In this document: positions 10,448 through 20,593 of the stretch, one piece after another
Numbering within the stretch: the first letter of the stretch is position 1
Layout of the letters: each line of letters opens with the position of its first letter
Origin: Madurella fahalii
Taxonomy: Eukaryota; Ascomycota; Sordariomycetes; Sordariales
Length of the DNA stretch: 64,000 nt
Assembly: GCA_029876055.1 (NCBI GenBank)
Contig: CM056880.1
Coordinates: 930,001-994,000 of the forward strand
Direction: 5' to 3'
Notes under the pieces: model-generated
Told to the model about the DNA's origin: nothing
The model's input: the letters and a program-made list of their open reading frames with translations, nothing else
Databases searched by the model: none
Translations under genes and position numbers: made by a program

Positions 10448-10810
10448 GACAATGGCACGGACGATGATTATACCGAGGTCTTCCTTTCCCATGTACGGAT
10501 TTATGTTTTTGCAGACTATTATGATATGAAGGTCTTGCAGCTTATTGCTCTTCGTAAGCTACGGGAGGTGGTGATGCGATATACGCTTTATACGTATGGT
10601 TATCGTAATATAGCCTAGCTTATGGAGTTCTGTTTCAGCAACACTGCGGACAAGGGCGGACAGTGCGATCCATTGAGGAGCTTAGTGTGCACTTACACTA
10701 TATGCAAGATGGAAGAGCTATGGAAGAATGACGAATTTCAGGAACCTCTGGATACATTGGGCGAGTTTCCTAGAGCTTTAGTTACAGTATTGCAAGATCG
10801 GCTAGAGTAG
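10448..10810 (+). pseudogene. BTB/POZ-domain protein relic (C-terminal part)
   Basis: In one frame from 10448, the sequence reads HVRIYVFADYYDMKVLQLIA followed by LRKLREVV, the typical last helices of fungal BTB/POZ domains (usually Y-A-D-K-Y-x-x-x-x-L-x-x-L-A-L-x-K-L). It then meets TAG at 10616 and continues in the same frame for 64 more codons to 10810, ending in the usual BTB-protein tail (FPRALVTVLQDRLE). The TAG sits where CAG (Gln) would restore the frame, a C-to-T change at CpA. The N-terminal half of the domain, which would lie upstream, is not found in frame. Intact relatives are adaptor-like proteins of unknown target. I call it a broken gene. Confidence 0.7.
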
Positions 10811-12155
10811 TCGCAAAAGGCCTGCCTGACCTTCTGGTGCAGTTGCGAGCGTGAGAACGACCTAAATATGGCATAAGCTGTGATATAACCCAGAGCTGAA
10901 GCAGTGGGGTGCTAGGGATGAAGGTGTAATTTGGCGAGAAGGGGGATAGCCCCGGGCTGTTCGTGGTGGAATGTGACGTTCGAAACATATTTAGGCTTTA
11001 CGAACTTCTAAGTGTAGTACATCTTGAAGCGAAATCGGTGTCTACTGTACAGCTATGAAGCACTCTGCAACAGCTGCTGCATTGAATCTTGAGACTCGGA
11101 TTTAGGATCAGGAATCAAGTAAACATTGGGCTCCCGCGTGGGAGAGCCCCAGATAGCCTTACTGCTAACTGGCCTAATTAAGGACCCTGCTGCTATCAAC
11201 TGCTATCACGGGGAGGACGACTTCAGCCTACGTTAAGGACTAGTACAGGCCTTGCTAATAGGAGAAGCCGATTCTGGACTTGCTGGCAAAAATGTTGCTA
11301 TTAGGGGACGTAAATATAGACCTCCTTGCAGGCAAGAATCTTGCTGGTACGTACCTGCTGGGTTGGGGGGGCCCAATTCTGGACCCCTCTCTACAGATGT
11401 TGCTGGTGGGGGGCACCAATCTGGCCGTCTTTGCTTGACGCCTCTGGTGGTAGGGAAGCCTGGAGAAGGGCCATAAACGGCCCCAGGCCAGAATCGGTCC
11501 CCCTCAGATTCGACCTCCCCCGCCGTTATCCATAGGGGGCCTCCTGCCCGGTGACTAAGAGTACTGATCCTGGAGAAGGTGGGTGAAGGTGGGGACTGGG
11601 CTCGCAGATTTCAAGAGGTACTCAGGACTGATCTCTCGCCGAGATGGCCTGGTTACGGTACTGGTTTGCGCTGTCTTACACGGTATAGGAACAGACAGTG
11701 ACCAGTCTCCTGTCTAAGCATTATGTGTTGTCAGGAGACACTGGTACTATGGAAACAGCAATGCTTAAAAGCTAGTTCTACTGCAAGGCGCTCCCCTTCG
11801 CACTAGCTGCATGGCATCCTGCCTTGGCTGGGTACCAGGATCACGACGTTCTGTAGAGGGGGGGACTGCTCTTGACAGGCTACTGAGCACTCACCTGCGC
11901 CAGCGAAATCCCTAGGGCTAGGACCATGTACCCGTCAGCCGAACAGCCCTGAGTATAGCAACTTTTGCTAAGAGCCTGGCTCCCGGCCAACCTTCTCCTT
12001 AGTGACCCTCCCCCGGCCCCAAATGCAACCAAGCCATTTTTGAAACGGACGAAAACCGCAATACAGCCCAAGCTCTAGACCGGCGCCCACCTACAAATGA
12101 GGCCAGTCTCCTTCCTAAACGGATGTTCAAATAGCGTTTACTCTTAACCGCTGCT
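10811..12155. other. Repeat-like gene-free region
   Basis: No intact gene. GC-rich segments around 11240-11530 with ORFs of 70-75 codons look like degenerate repeat sequence. An imperfect inverted repeat lies at about 11700-11750 (GACCAGTCTCCTGTC with GTCAGGAGACACTGGT). I cannot assign the element type. Confidence 0.4.
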
Positions 12156-13260
12156 ATGGCTAAGCCGTCCTCTAGGAAGCGTCAACTAGATAGCCTTAAA
12201 AACATCAACTCCCTTGCCCTACGGGCCAGGATGCCTATTAAGGAGTCGGCTGAGCTTGATCGACTTGCTAATTGCATCCGAGTGGAGCTTTTTTATTTCG
12301 AATTGACCTAGATACTCAGAATAGAAAGGGGTGTTTTAGTTGCTTAGGCTATATATATTGTCGTTTAAGTCCCGAGGAGCCCGGCTTTAGGGCTTTAATG
12401 GACTTTCTTACTCAAGTTCCTGCCCCTTTCCAGATTGGGGGTAAGACTCTGCCTGGTCCAGTCAGTAGCTACGTTCTTGGCCCGTTGCATCGGCAGCCTC
12501 GTAAAGTGATACGCTTCAACGTTCCAAAGCGACAAATGCCGTTTAGTTTAAAGCTATACTAAGCTTCAGTAGCAAGTTGCTACTTGAGTAGATCCCCATT
12601 CTTATTAGACAGGCTTATATAGGTACAACAGCTTAAGGAATCCTTTGGCTCTACAGACTATCGAAAACGGAAAAGAGGTGATAATACAAATAGGCCAAGT
12701 AGACGGCAGCGACAATGACGTCGAAACCGGCTCCTATCGTAGGGCAATATGATCCTTAAAAGCTTCAAAAATTGAGAGCATAAATCATCTAAAACAAGAT
12801 AAATTATCTTGGATCTACATCAGTACGATTGGAATTAATAATCATTAGCACTCTAGAGATTACTGGGCTCGAAGATGCGCTTCGTATTATAGGCATTGAA
12901 AATGTATATAAAGTACTCAGTCTTCTATACGTCCGGGAAGCTACGTTGGCTTCCCTAATGAATACTGCCCTGGATAGCTCTGCTATAGTCGAAGACTAGA
13001 ATCTTACCCTAAACAAGAGCTCTGCTATCTCGAGGCTAGAGATACTAGAGCAGGATATAGAAGCTGCTATCGACGACCTTCAGAAGTTTCATTACTCGCT
13101 TTAGAAGAAAACAACGTCTCCTTAAAATCGCAACAGCGAAATAAGAGCTCAACGGTATAACCTGTCAAGTCTTACAGCTTAGCAATACCTTGAAGATCTG
13201 GTATATGGCAACCCAGAGTAACAGATAAATGCAGCGCAGGATTTGTTTGAGATATAGTGA
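12156..13260 (+). pseudogene. Mutated repeat-like ORF with RIP-type stop codons
   Basis: An ATG at 12156 opens a frame beginning MAKPSSRKRQLDSL that soon closes. From about 12841 a second stretch reads on as protein-like sequence (LEITGLEDALRIIG, VYKVLSLLYVREATLASLMN, QYLEDLVYGNPE) for 140 codons, except for in-frame TAG/TAA codons at 12997, 13102, 13123, 13180 and 13219. Every one of them becomes Gln (CAG/CAA) with a single C-to-T reversal at CpA. This is the expected mark of repeat-induced point mutation on the plus strand. I do not recognise the family; the repeat-rich setting suggests a transposon gene or a duplicated host gene. The boundary between the two parts is unclear. Confidence 0.6.
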
Positions 13261-13423
13261 AATGGTGCAGGAACATACCTACACACACAACAACAATAAG
13301 AGGGGAGGGCGAAAGACGGCTAAATGCCAGACAGACAAGATAGACAAGACAGGCCAGGCGACACCACCACAAATCGGGTCCCTGTAGCCTAAACAAGGTC
13401 AAAACAACATGTGCAGATAGAGC

Positions 13424-13441
13424 TCCCTCTGATTAGAGGGA
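13424..13441. repeat. 18-bp palindromic repeat, copy 1
   Basis: TCCCTCTGATTAGAGGGA is a 7-bp inverted repeat around GATT. An identical copy lies 193 bases downstream at 13617. The pair may mark the edges of an insertion. Confidence 0.6.
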
Positions 13442-13616
13442 GATCGCTTTGCACGCAAAGAAAGCTCGTCAATTCAGCTTGTAACAAGTGTGAAGAAAGG
13501 TGCTGAATTGATTGTCCTGTCTAAGGAGCAACGGCCAGGACGGCCCTACTTATGGTACGAAAGAAAATGGGCCCACGGCAAGTTCCAGCCCCCGGGGTAC
13601 CATCCTAGCAACTGTG

Positions 13617-13634
13617 TCCCTCTGATTAGAGGGA
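13617..13634. repeat. 18-bp palindromic repeat, copy 2
   Basis: Exact second copy of the palindrome at 13424-13441. It stands about 35 bases before the start of the truncated transposon homology. Confidence 0.6.
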
Positions 13635-13670
13635 CCCCGCCCTCTGGGGACTGTTTTCCCCAACTCAATA

Positions 13671-14291
13671 GAATACCAAGGCCAAGTACGGTATTGTAGA
13701 TAACGATATCTATAACTTCGACGAGACTAGGTTTATAATAGGGATTATCTTCCTCCAAGAAGCCAATATACAGTCAACAGCTATAAAGACCTGTATTACC
13801 AACTACCAAAATAGCTCCCCGACTTCAATATTGGCTGCAGTAGACCAACTGACAAAGAGTACAACGGCTGTAATGCACGAGGTAGCTCTTCTTCGTATAG
13901 AGGTCTCTTCGCTCCGCAAGGCCAACGAAGCACTAAGCAAGCACCGGAGAGCCAAAAGAACACGCATACAGCTTGGAGGATCACTTACTGTACAGGCTGC
14001 ACATGATCTACTGGCCTAGAAGGATGGAGGTGGGGAGGTAGTTGAAGGTACATAGCCGAGTGGTAGTAGTACAGGGGGAGGTCGTACGAAGATACGGTGC
14101 TGTGGTGTGTGTGGCAAGCCTGGCCATAATGCCCGTACTTGCAAGGAGGCTGTAGAATCGTCAGGTTCAGCTGTTTCTGATGTAGTTATAGTTGGTTTCT
14201 AGTGTTATTGTTTTGTAATTGAGGATAGTTGTTGTAGGGTGGTGGGGACTGTACGACTCGCTTATCTGTACGACTCGCTTATCAAATACGT
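13671..14291 (+). mobile_element. Internally deleted Fot1/pogo transposon copy
   Basis: This is a second, plus-strand copy of the element at 30.4-32.2 kb. At 13671-13752 it keeps the transposase segment AKYGIVDNDIYNFDETR around the first catalytic Asp. It then jumps to the C-terminal region (about 13770-14200: AAVDQLTKSTTAVMHEV, the leucine/serine-rich coiled stretch, and the zinc knuckle RCCGVCGKPGHNARTC). It ends in a diverged terminal inverted repeat (CTCGCTTAT twice, then AAATACGT) at about 14250-14291, followed by TA. The left end and about two thirds of the transposase are missing. Many differences from the other copy are transitions (for example GATGAC to GATAAC, TAG in place of sense codons), fitting RIP. 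It is not functional. Confidence 0.8.
14250..14291 (+). repeat. Right terminal inverted repeat of deleted transposon copy
   Basis: It matches the 44-bp terminal repeat of the complete element at 30371-32234 with several substitutions. It keeps both CTCGCTTAT sub-repeats and the terminal TACGT. TA at 14292-14293 is the expected half of the target duplication. Confidence 0.75.
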
Positions 14292-14549
14292 TAGGTTAAG
14301 CAAAACATATAAGACCGAGAGTCTAATTGCAGAGAAGACAGTTCCGGCTTATTAATCAGATCTGCAGTGCTTACACCCCCTGAGGAGGCGGCTGAGAGTA
14401 AAGAGGAGGGTCTATAGACGTCTCAGATAGATCCTATAACAGAATATATACGACGCCCCGAGCTGCGCCGGCGATGGCTCGGCTGAAGACACCATCCTGA
14501 TCAAGTGAGCGGTCGGCAACTACAGCTTATCACCAGCCGACGCCCGATT

Positions 14550-16892
14550 TCAGCCCAGGCTGACCTCTAACTCGTCCAGCTGCAAACCATCCCACACCTC
14601 CACTGACACCCTCGCGATCCCCGACCGATACGCAACGCCGGCACGCCAGCGGATCCAGAGGGCATTATAAAATTCGTAGGCATCCTCGACCCGGTCCGCC
14701 GAAGGGTGCTCGTCCAGCTCCCACTCTAATAGGACGCCTTTAGCCCACTTCCAGTCGCGAACTCTGGTCTTTGATATTGCGATGAGCTCACACCTAGTCT
14801 CATCGTGATGTGAATCAGATTCTTCCGATTCTTCGCTATTGAGTCCGTCATCGGACAACACGCCGGCCCATGTACCCTGGCCGTCGCGCAAGGTATATGT
14901 ACGGTAGATGGGACACTCGAGCCAAGGATGCCGCTCCAGTTGCTCCGCTCTCACGAGCCACGACCGCTTTGCCGTAAAAGTCAAGACTGCGCCGAGCGCC
15001 TCCTGGGGCTGATCCTCGCCTTGCTTTCTCCAGTGTAGCAAGGGAAAGGGATAGGGAAACGTCCGGTTCACGAGCGATGGGTGGGAGAAGGAGCCGCCTG
15101 TTTTGCCCTCGTTGGGCTGCTGCACCAAAGACCACCCGATCAGTGAGGGAGAATTCCCGTCCTTAGCCGAGAGGATGTATCCACCTGGCTCCAAGCGCCC
15201 ATTCGCCTGGATGGTTTTGCGCCAGTGAACGAGCGGGTCAACCACCCTGGAGTCGGGGACCGGCAGACCGGCGGCGTAAAAGTGCGGGCCAAAAGAGGTC
15301 CACATGTCCAGGAAGAGGGAGCCTTTGACGCTCACCCATGACCAGCTGGGCAAGCGGGTATTTTTCCCTCGGCGGCGCCGCAGCGGCCGTGGCTGTCGCC
15401 TGTCGCCCTCCCAGAGCAGACAAATGTCAAAGAACATCTCAGGCAGCCCAAAATGGAACCCCGGACGGAACGATTGACTCAGGACGGTCGTTGCGCCGGC
15501 GAACGCAGCGAGGACGTCATCGTCAAACGTCAGATCCCGCTTGGCGTACTCGAGAATCACACGGGCGAGCTGCATAATATCAGGCCAGTCCGGGACGTCC
15601 GAGATAAACCCAGGCGTCTCGTGGCGGTTGTAGGCGTCGTCATGTCTGCACGCTATCCACTCTTCGCTCCGGAATTCGTGGCAGAACCAGCTGACCGTCC
15701 CGTTGCACACGAGCAGGCGGCGTGAAAAAAAGGCCTCTTGGAATGTCCAGGCGCGCGTGGACCAAGGCGTCCCTGCACAGATGCTCCTGGCGGCATGGTC
15801 GTTGATGTGCTCCGTCTGGAGGACGGAACCGGGAAACCTCATGTAGCAGCAGGTGATGTCGCGGGGCCGGCTCGGAGCATCGCCCCGGCAGACGCCTGGT
15901 ATGCCGAAGTCACCGTGGGGCCCCTCGCCAGCGACGATGGTAAAGTAGGCCCGGGAGTAGATGGACGCCATGGCGTTGATGAACATGGCCTTCTCCGCGC
16001 CGCCGTCCTGGACGATGCAGAAGCAATCCGTCCAGAAGAACCGGATCCCCAGCCGAGATGCCAAGTGCATAGCGTCTGCGATGGTGCACGACAGGCGGTG
16101 GCCGCTGATGCCGGCGAAGATCCGCGGTGAGAGAGCCCCCGGCTGTTGCAGCCGCTGGAGGTTCATGGTTGTTGTCTTGGGAATCTCCGCCCGTCCCCAG
16201 ACGTAGCTTAGGGCGACGTACTGCAGGCCTTCCGCCGAAGGACCAGCCAGCGGAATGCGTACCAGGCATTCCTGCTCGAGATCAATCAGGTAGAGGAAGG
16301 AGAGACCACTCTGCGTCAAAAGCGACGAGATAGCACTATGCGTTGCCGCTTCTTTATGGAGGCGGTCGCAGGTCTCGATCCACGAGCTGATTAGGTCCAT
16401 GTCGATCCGGTCTGCATCCATCGCTCTTGCATATCGGACTTGGTCTATGCGTTGCGCGGCGTCGGCGGGCTCTGTCTGGATCAGCATCGGGCCACGGTTG
16501 ACGCCAGGCTCCTGGTCATGTGGGTAGATGTCGCAGAAGAAGTTCCTGCCATCGAATCGCAGTCGTGCGTTAAAGCCAAATAGATCAGGCTCGGTAACCT
16601 CCTTGACTCCGAGAAGTGCAGACACGACGGACTGACAGCCCGCACAGGCTTGTCTTTCCTTAAGGGTCTCAAGGTTCCCCAACGGAATGGATGAGTGCGA
16701 TGGCAGCTCGACCATTCCCCGCGACTGGATAGTCCGGACGCTATCTTGAATAAATAGTCCGACTTGGTGGCATTTTTGGCAAAAGCTTGAAGCTTTCTCT
16801 AGGGTCGCAGTTGCAGGGCTAGCAGCAGTCTTTGGGCGGCAACATGGTGCGCAAAGCCAACGTGTAGCAATTTTGGACATGGCTTGACCCAT
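14550..16892 (-). CDS. HET-domain (heterokaryon incompatibility) protein
   Basis: A single-exon, 780-residue protein. The HET domain spans about residues 225-390 and shows its three blocks: YVALSYVWG (about 225), RFFWTDCFCIVQD (about 285-296) and WSTRAWTFQE (about 377-386). HET proteins trigger cell death or growth arrest after fusion of unlike strains, and the domain is distantly related to TIR domains. The N-terminus has paired cysteines (CAPCC, CQKC, CAGC) that could bind metal, then a stretch with the WIETCDRLHK pattern that usually precedes HET domains. The C-terminal 380 residues show no NACHT, WD40 or ankyrin repeats, so this is a stand-alone HET type. No signal peptide or membrane helix is seen. 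There are no frame breaks, so it is probably functional. Confidence 0.92.
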   Translation of the reverse strand: MGQAMSKIATRWLCAPCCRPKTAASPATATLEKASSFCQKCHQVGLFIQDSVRTIQSRGMVELPSHSSIPLGNLETLKERQACAGCQSVVSALLGVKEVTEPDLFGFNARLRFDGRNFFCDIYPHDQEPGVNRGPMLIQTEPADAAQRIDQVRYARAMDADRIDMDLISSWIETCDRLHKEAATHSAISSLLTQSGLSFLYLIDLEQECLVRIPLAGPSAEGLQYVALSYVWGRAEIPKTTTMNLQRLQQPGALSPRIFAGISGHRLSCTIADAMHLASRLGIRFFWTDCFCIVQDGGAEKAMFINAMASIYSRAYFTIVAGEGPHGDFGIPGVCRGDAPSRPRDITCCYMRFPGSVLQTEHINDHAARSICAGTPWSTRAWTFQEAFFSRRLLVCNGTVSWFCHEFRSEEWIACRHDDAYNRHETPGFISDVPDWPDIMQLARVILEYAKRDLTFDDDVLAAFAGATTVLSQSFRPGFHFGLPEMFFDICLLWEGDRRQPRPLRRRRGKNTRLPSWSWVSVKGSLFLDMWTSFGPHFYAAGLPVPDSRVVDPLVHWRKTIQANGRLEPGGYILSAKDGNSPSLIGWSLVQQPNEGKTGGSFSHPSLVNRTFPYPFPLLHWRKQGEDQPQEALGAVLTFTAKRSWLVRAEQLERHPWLECPIYRTYTLRDGQGTWAGVLSDDGLNSEESEESDSHHDETRCELIAISKTRVRDWKWAKGVLLEWELDEHPSADRVEDAYEFYNALWIRWRAGVAYRSGIARVSVEVWDGLQLDELEVSLG

Positions 16893-18206
16893 GATGCTTA
16901 ATTATTGCCTTGAGCCTTTTTGGGACTGGCAATGAAGAGATGGCTAAAGCCCCCATTTTTGGGTCTTCGTCGCGGTGGGCAGATGTAACTGTCACACGGA
17001 AACGGCTAATAAGAAGCCACAAGAGAATGACGCTTGCGAGTTACAAGGATGGTGGCAAGCTGCTGCAATCCGTTGATTGGATTACAGTGGATTGTTGTAG
17101 AATGCGGCAGACTAAGCACCACCAATTCCGGAGGATTGGCCTTTTTTCCCACCAGCCAGATCTGGCCGGCTAGTCTATTTCAATACTAGGACCCCGGCTG
17201 TGATTGTCTCGCCTGCCAACCAGATAAATGTAGCTAGCCCCGCATTGTGGTCAGGTTTCAACATGGAGGCCTGACCAGCGTGAGTTCTTTGGCATCTAAG
17301 GATTGCAAGTTCCACAATCAGTTTGTGATTGGAGCAAGGAATCTGTTAGTTATGGGTCTGATACTTTCGGCGATCCCGTTGAGTGCGACGAGCTTGTCGG
17401 TGGCAAGGGTAAATTCGCATTTTGAGTCCTCTCTTGAGAAACCCGATGGCAAACTATGGGAGGTTCATTTCCGGAAAAGCATAAAGGTCCATATCTGACG
17501 CTTCGCCTCATTTTCGACGGAGACTGTTAGTTAGTTTGGAGTGGACGAATGGTCATATGATGAGCTCCGTCTTGATTGCAATCATCAGGATGAGTGGGGG
17601 AAACGAGAACCGCAGTGGTAGTGATCAAACCACTTGTCCATTTTGGTGATAATGAGAGCTATTGTATTCTGTCTTGGCACGGGGTCCTGTGAGTTCTTCA
17701 AGGTCCTAGAGAGAATAGCGAGGAAAATAGCGAGGAAAATGAGTCCGAAAGTACCCTCCATACCTTACGTATTAGATGTGAGTGTTGATCAGAAGTTGTT
17801 CGCGGGGTACCTCAGCCGAGATTTCGGTCAGTTATCAATATGGTGGATAGGATTCGGTTAGGTCCCTTCCCACGGGCTCGGGTTTTATTGTCTCTGCGGA
17901 TGCTCAACTCGCTCGTTCTCGCTCAGCAACAAAGCAGTTGGAACGGGTGGTGTATGGAGTTGGGGTCGTCCCTTTTTCACACGAAGGATTCTCAGCAACC
18001 GCCTTAAACGCCGGCTAATCCGGTTTACCCGTGGCGGTGTCAGCACCGTGATCACCTCCGAGATGATATGGATGGGTGTGCGACATAGATTTCAATTGCC
18101 TTGTAGTGAAGGACTATAAAATGGCAATCCAGGGCGTATTAAACCCGCAAGACTCTCAAAGGTTCTGAGGCCTACAGCCCGCTTGCTCAAAGATCTCCTA
18201 TTCAGA
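16893..18206. other. Intergenic, no supported gene
   Basis: About 1.3 kb upstream of the HET gene, presumably including its promoter. Frames at 16910-17173, 17247-17498 and 17634-17861 are short and lack motifs. I see nothing else. Confidence 0.5.
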
Positions 18207-19317
18207 ATGCAGACCAAAGGCTACGCTGTCGCCGCAGCACTGCTTGCTTGGGCTCAGTGTCTCCAGCTTGCAGCAGCTCAGCTCTCAACACCGACGGCCG
18301 AGCAGGACCGAAATGCAAACCGGACGCTGTCTATCGGTTATGTCTGGCAAACTTAGTCACAAGAATCCCTTCCCTAAGGACAAAATACTTATCAAATGCT
18401 ACAGGTGATATATGATGGCTTCACCATTCTCGACGTTTACGGGCCCCTGGAGTTCATAGCCGTGGTAAGCCGCTTCTGCCTACTTCCTCAGCCAGAAACC
18501 CTCGCCGCTAACAGCATCCCAGCGCTCCTAATTAGCCCTTTAAAATAAACTTCACCATGATCGCCAAAACTTCCGGCATAACCCACACCCGCCCACCCCC
18601 CACCATGACGGCACGACGGCACGGGCTTCATCATGGACATGTCGCACATGATCGACACCCAAATCGTAGCCATCCGCTCCCTCACCACCGCTCCGCCACT
18701 CGACGTGCTCGTCATTCCGAGCGGCATCGGCGAAGTCAACCGCCTTGAGCAAAACGACCGCGCCATCGAGGATTTCATCGCCTCCTGATTCGGTTCCACT
18801 CAATACATCCTCTCCGTGTGCACGGGCGCAAGCTTCCTCGCTCGCTCGGGGATATTAGATAGTAAACGAGCGACGGCCAACAAGGCGGTTTAGCAGACAG
18901 CTACGTCATGGGAGGAGGATGTCACTTGGGAGCCTAGCGCGCGATGGGTGGAGAATGGTAAGGTGTGGAATAGCTCTGGGGTGTCGGCGGGGATGGATAT
19001 GGTGGTTGCCTTTCTGGGGAAGGTGTATGGCGATGCGAGGGTTAATAATGTGGTTAATGACGCCGAGTATCTGCCTCTTGTTGATCCTAGTTGGGATCCC
19101 TTCCCGGTAATTCATAAGGTGAGTTTCTCGCTTTTATTTTTTTTTTCTTTTTTGTTTGATGCCCTTCCTCGCTGTCTGAGCTTAGCTGGCTGGGCTTGTT
19201 ATGATTGGAGGTGCTGTCAACCACATTTCTGATAATACATGTTTGTTCTAGGTTCCGGGAGCCAATATGAGCATCCCGCTTGAACAAAAGCTTGGCCCGC
19301 TACGGATATACCCCTAG
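18207..19317 (+). pseudogene. DJ-1/PfpI (ThiJ) family protein relic
   Basis: A secretory start (ATG 18207, about 25 hydrophobic residues ending AAAQLSTP) leads into LSIGY, then, after an intron ending CTACAG, VIYDGFTILDVYGPLEF, the classic first strand of DJ-1/PfpI proteins. Further downstream come DVLVIPSGIGEVNRLEQNDR (about 18700), YILSVCTGASFLARSGIL with the nucleophile-elbow cysteine (about 18810), and VSAGMDMVVAFLGKVYGD (about 18980). These pieces lie in different frames and are cut by a TGA at 18786 and a TAG at 18890. The first intron would need a GTCTGG donor. Intact relatives include secreted isonitrile-hydratase-like and protease-like proteins. The multiple lesions make this a pseudogene. 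Confidence 0.75.
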
Positions 19318-20593
19318 GATTAAGGCGAAGATGAAGGATATCCTGAGGAGGGAGATAAGGTTGGGATCACTGCTATGGCATCAGGCACAGATAACAGCTG
19401 GTTGGTAGAAACAATACTGACAGCTCATAGAGCGGCCCAATGCCCTCAGCGCTTAATAGCGGCTCCGAACGGATAGGAAGAATAGCAAGGAAACCCACAT
19501 AGCAAATCCTCCAGGTGTCCGCCTCCAATCAGAAGCCGTTGATGCCTCTATGCTCAAGGAGAAACTGCTGGCCATGCAAGGTATTTCACCTAAGTTAGGG
19601 ACTGCAACGATATGGTAAGGCGGGGCTCTCATTGGTCATTTCTGGGTTACTAGGTACCTGGTAGATTCTGTCCCCCAACGCAAACCTTGGAACATCGCAG
19701 CTGCATTAGACTGAAAGATACATGTAGACTGATGACATGGAAGGAATCAAAGACTCATGTTGCGGATGCAGAAGTGGCGTTCGTATCTCTCCACGATTGA
19801 ACAGAGTCTCGCTGGAACAAGCTTCAAGCAGCAGTGCTCCACCAATCCGCCATTCGAAATTCAAAATCTCGAATCCTCCTCGCAAAGGAAGGAAGGAGTT
19901 CATCCAGCACGTCGCCCATTGTGCGATGCGCATTACTATCACTTCGGTTATGTTCTCTGGGGGTGGAATCTGCTTCGCCTGTGGATGATAATGAGGCTAG
20001 CTCTATTTCCCCGACTAGTTCTAGACCACCGACGGGATTACCCAAACACCGACCGGCGGGGAATGTGGTGGGTTCCTTGGCCTCTCACCAATTCTGGACA
20101 AAGCTTGCTCGTCTACTCGTGTGCAGTCCGCCGTGGTTCGACTTGGTGTCATTCTGAAGCATCCCAGGGACCTGTAAGCCAAGATACCATTGGCGCGCTT
20201 CGCAAAACGGGTTATATAGGTAACTAACGGAACACAGACGGCTTGGCCCGCACCTCATCGGCAATCTGTGGTCTGGCTGCCGCGCCGTGGTTCCGCGCCC
20301 TCGCTTATTACCCCGTCGTTCCCCGCAAAATCTCGATCTCTCGTACCGTGAGGTCGTCCGGGTACTGGAGGAGAATTGTGACTTATCCCGGGACTGGAGG
20401 AGAATTGTCCGGGGATTGCATGAGAGTTCTTAAGGCGGTGATGATGCCCGCCAAACCGGCATTGACGTTCGGCATTCGCCGGTCCGCTGTCAACCCAGTC
20501 GGCCTTATCTACAAGTTACGGAAACATAATGATAAATACGGGAGAAACATGTCGTCCGTCTCACACTACGAGCAGTAGGCAGTTTCTCATTGC
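19318..20593. other. Intergenic, several unsupported ORFs
   Basis: Overlapping frames at 19737-20227 and 20243-20578 (up to 156 codons) show no conserved motif. The last few hundred bases should hold the promoter of the beta-helix gene. The sequence GGACTGGAGGAGAATTG occurs in near-duplicate at about 20360-20410. Confidence 0.4.

Noticed and set aside
19737..20227. Zn2Cys6 transcription factor start (SCCGCRSG)
   Set aside because: Only a few cysteines, with wrong spacing for the binuclear cluster and no basic loop.
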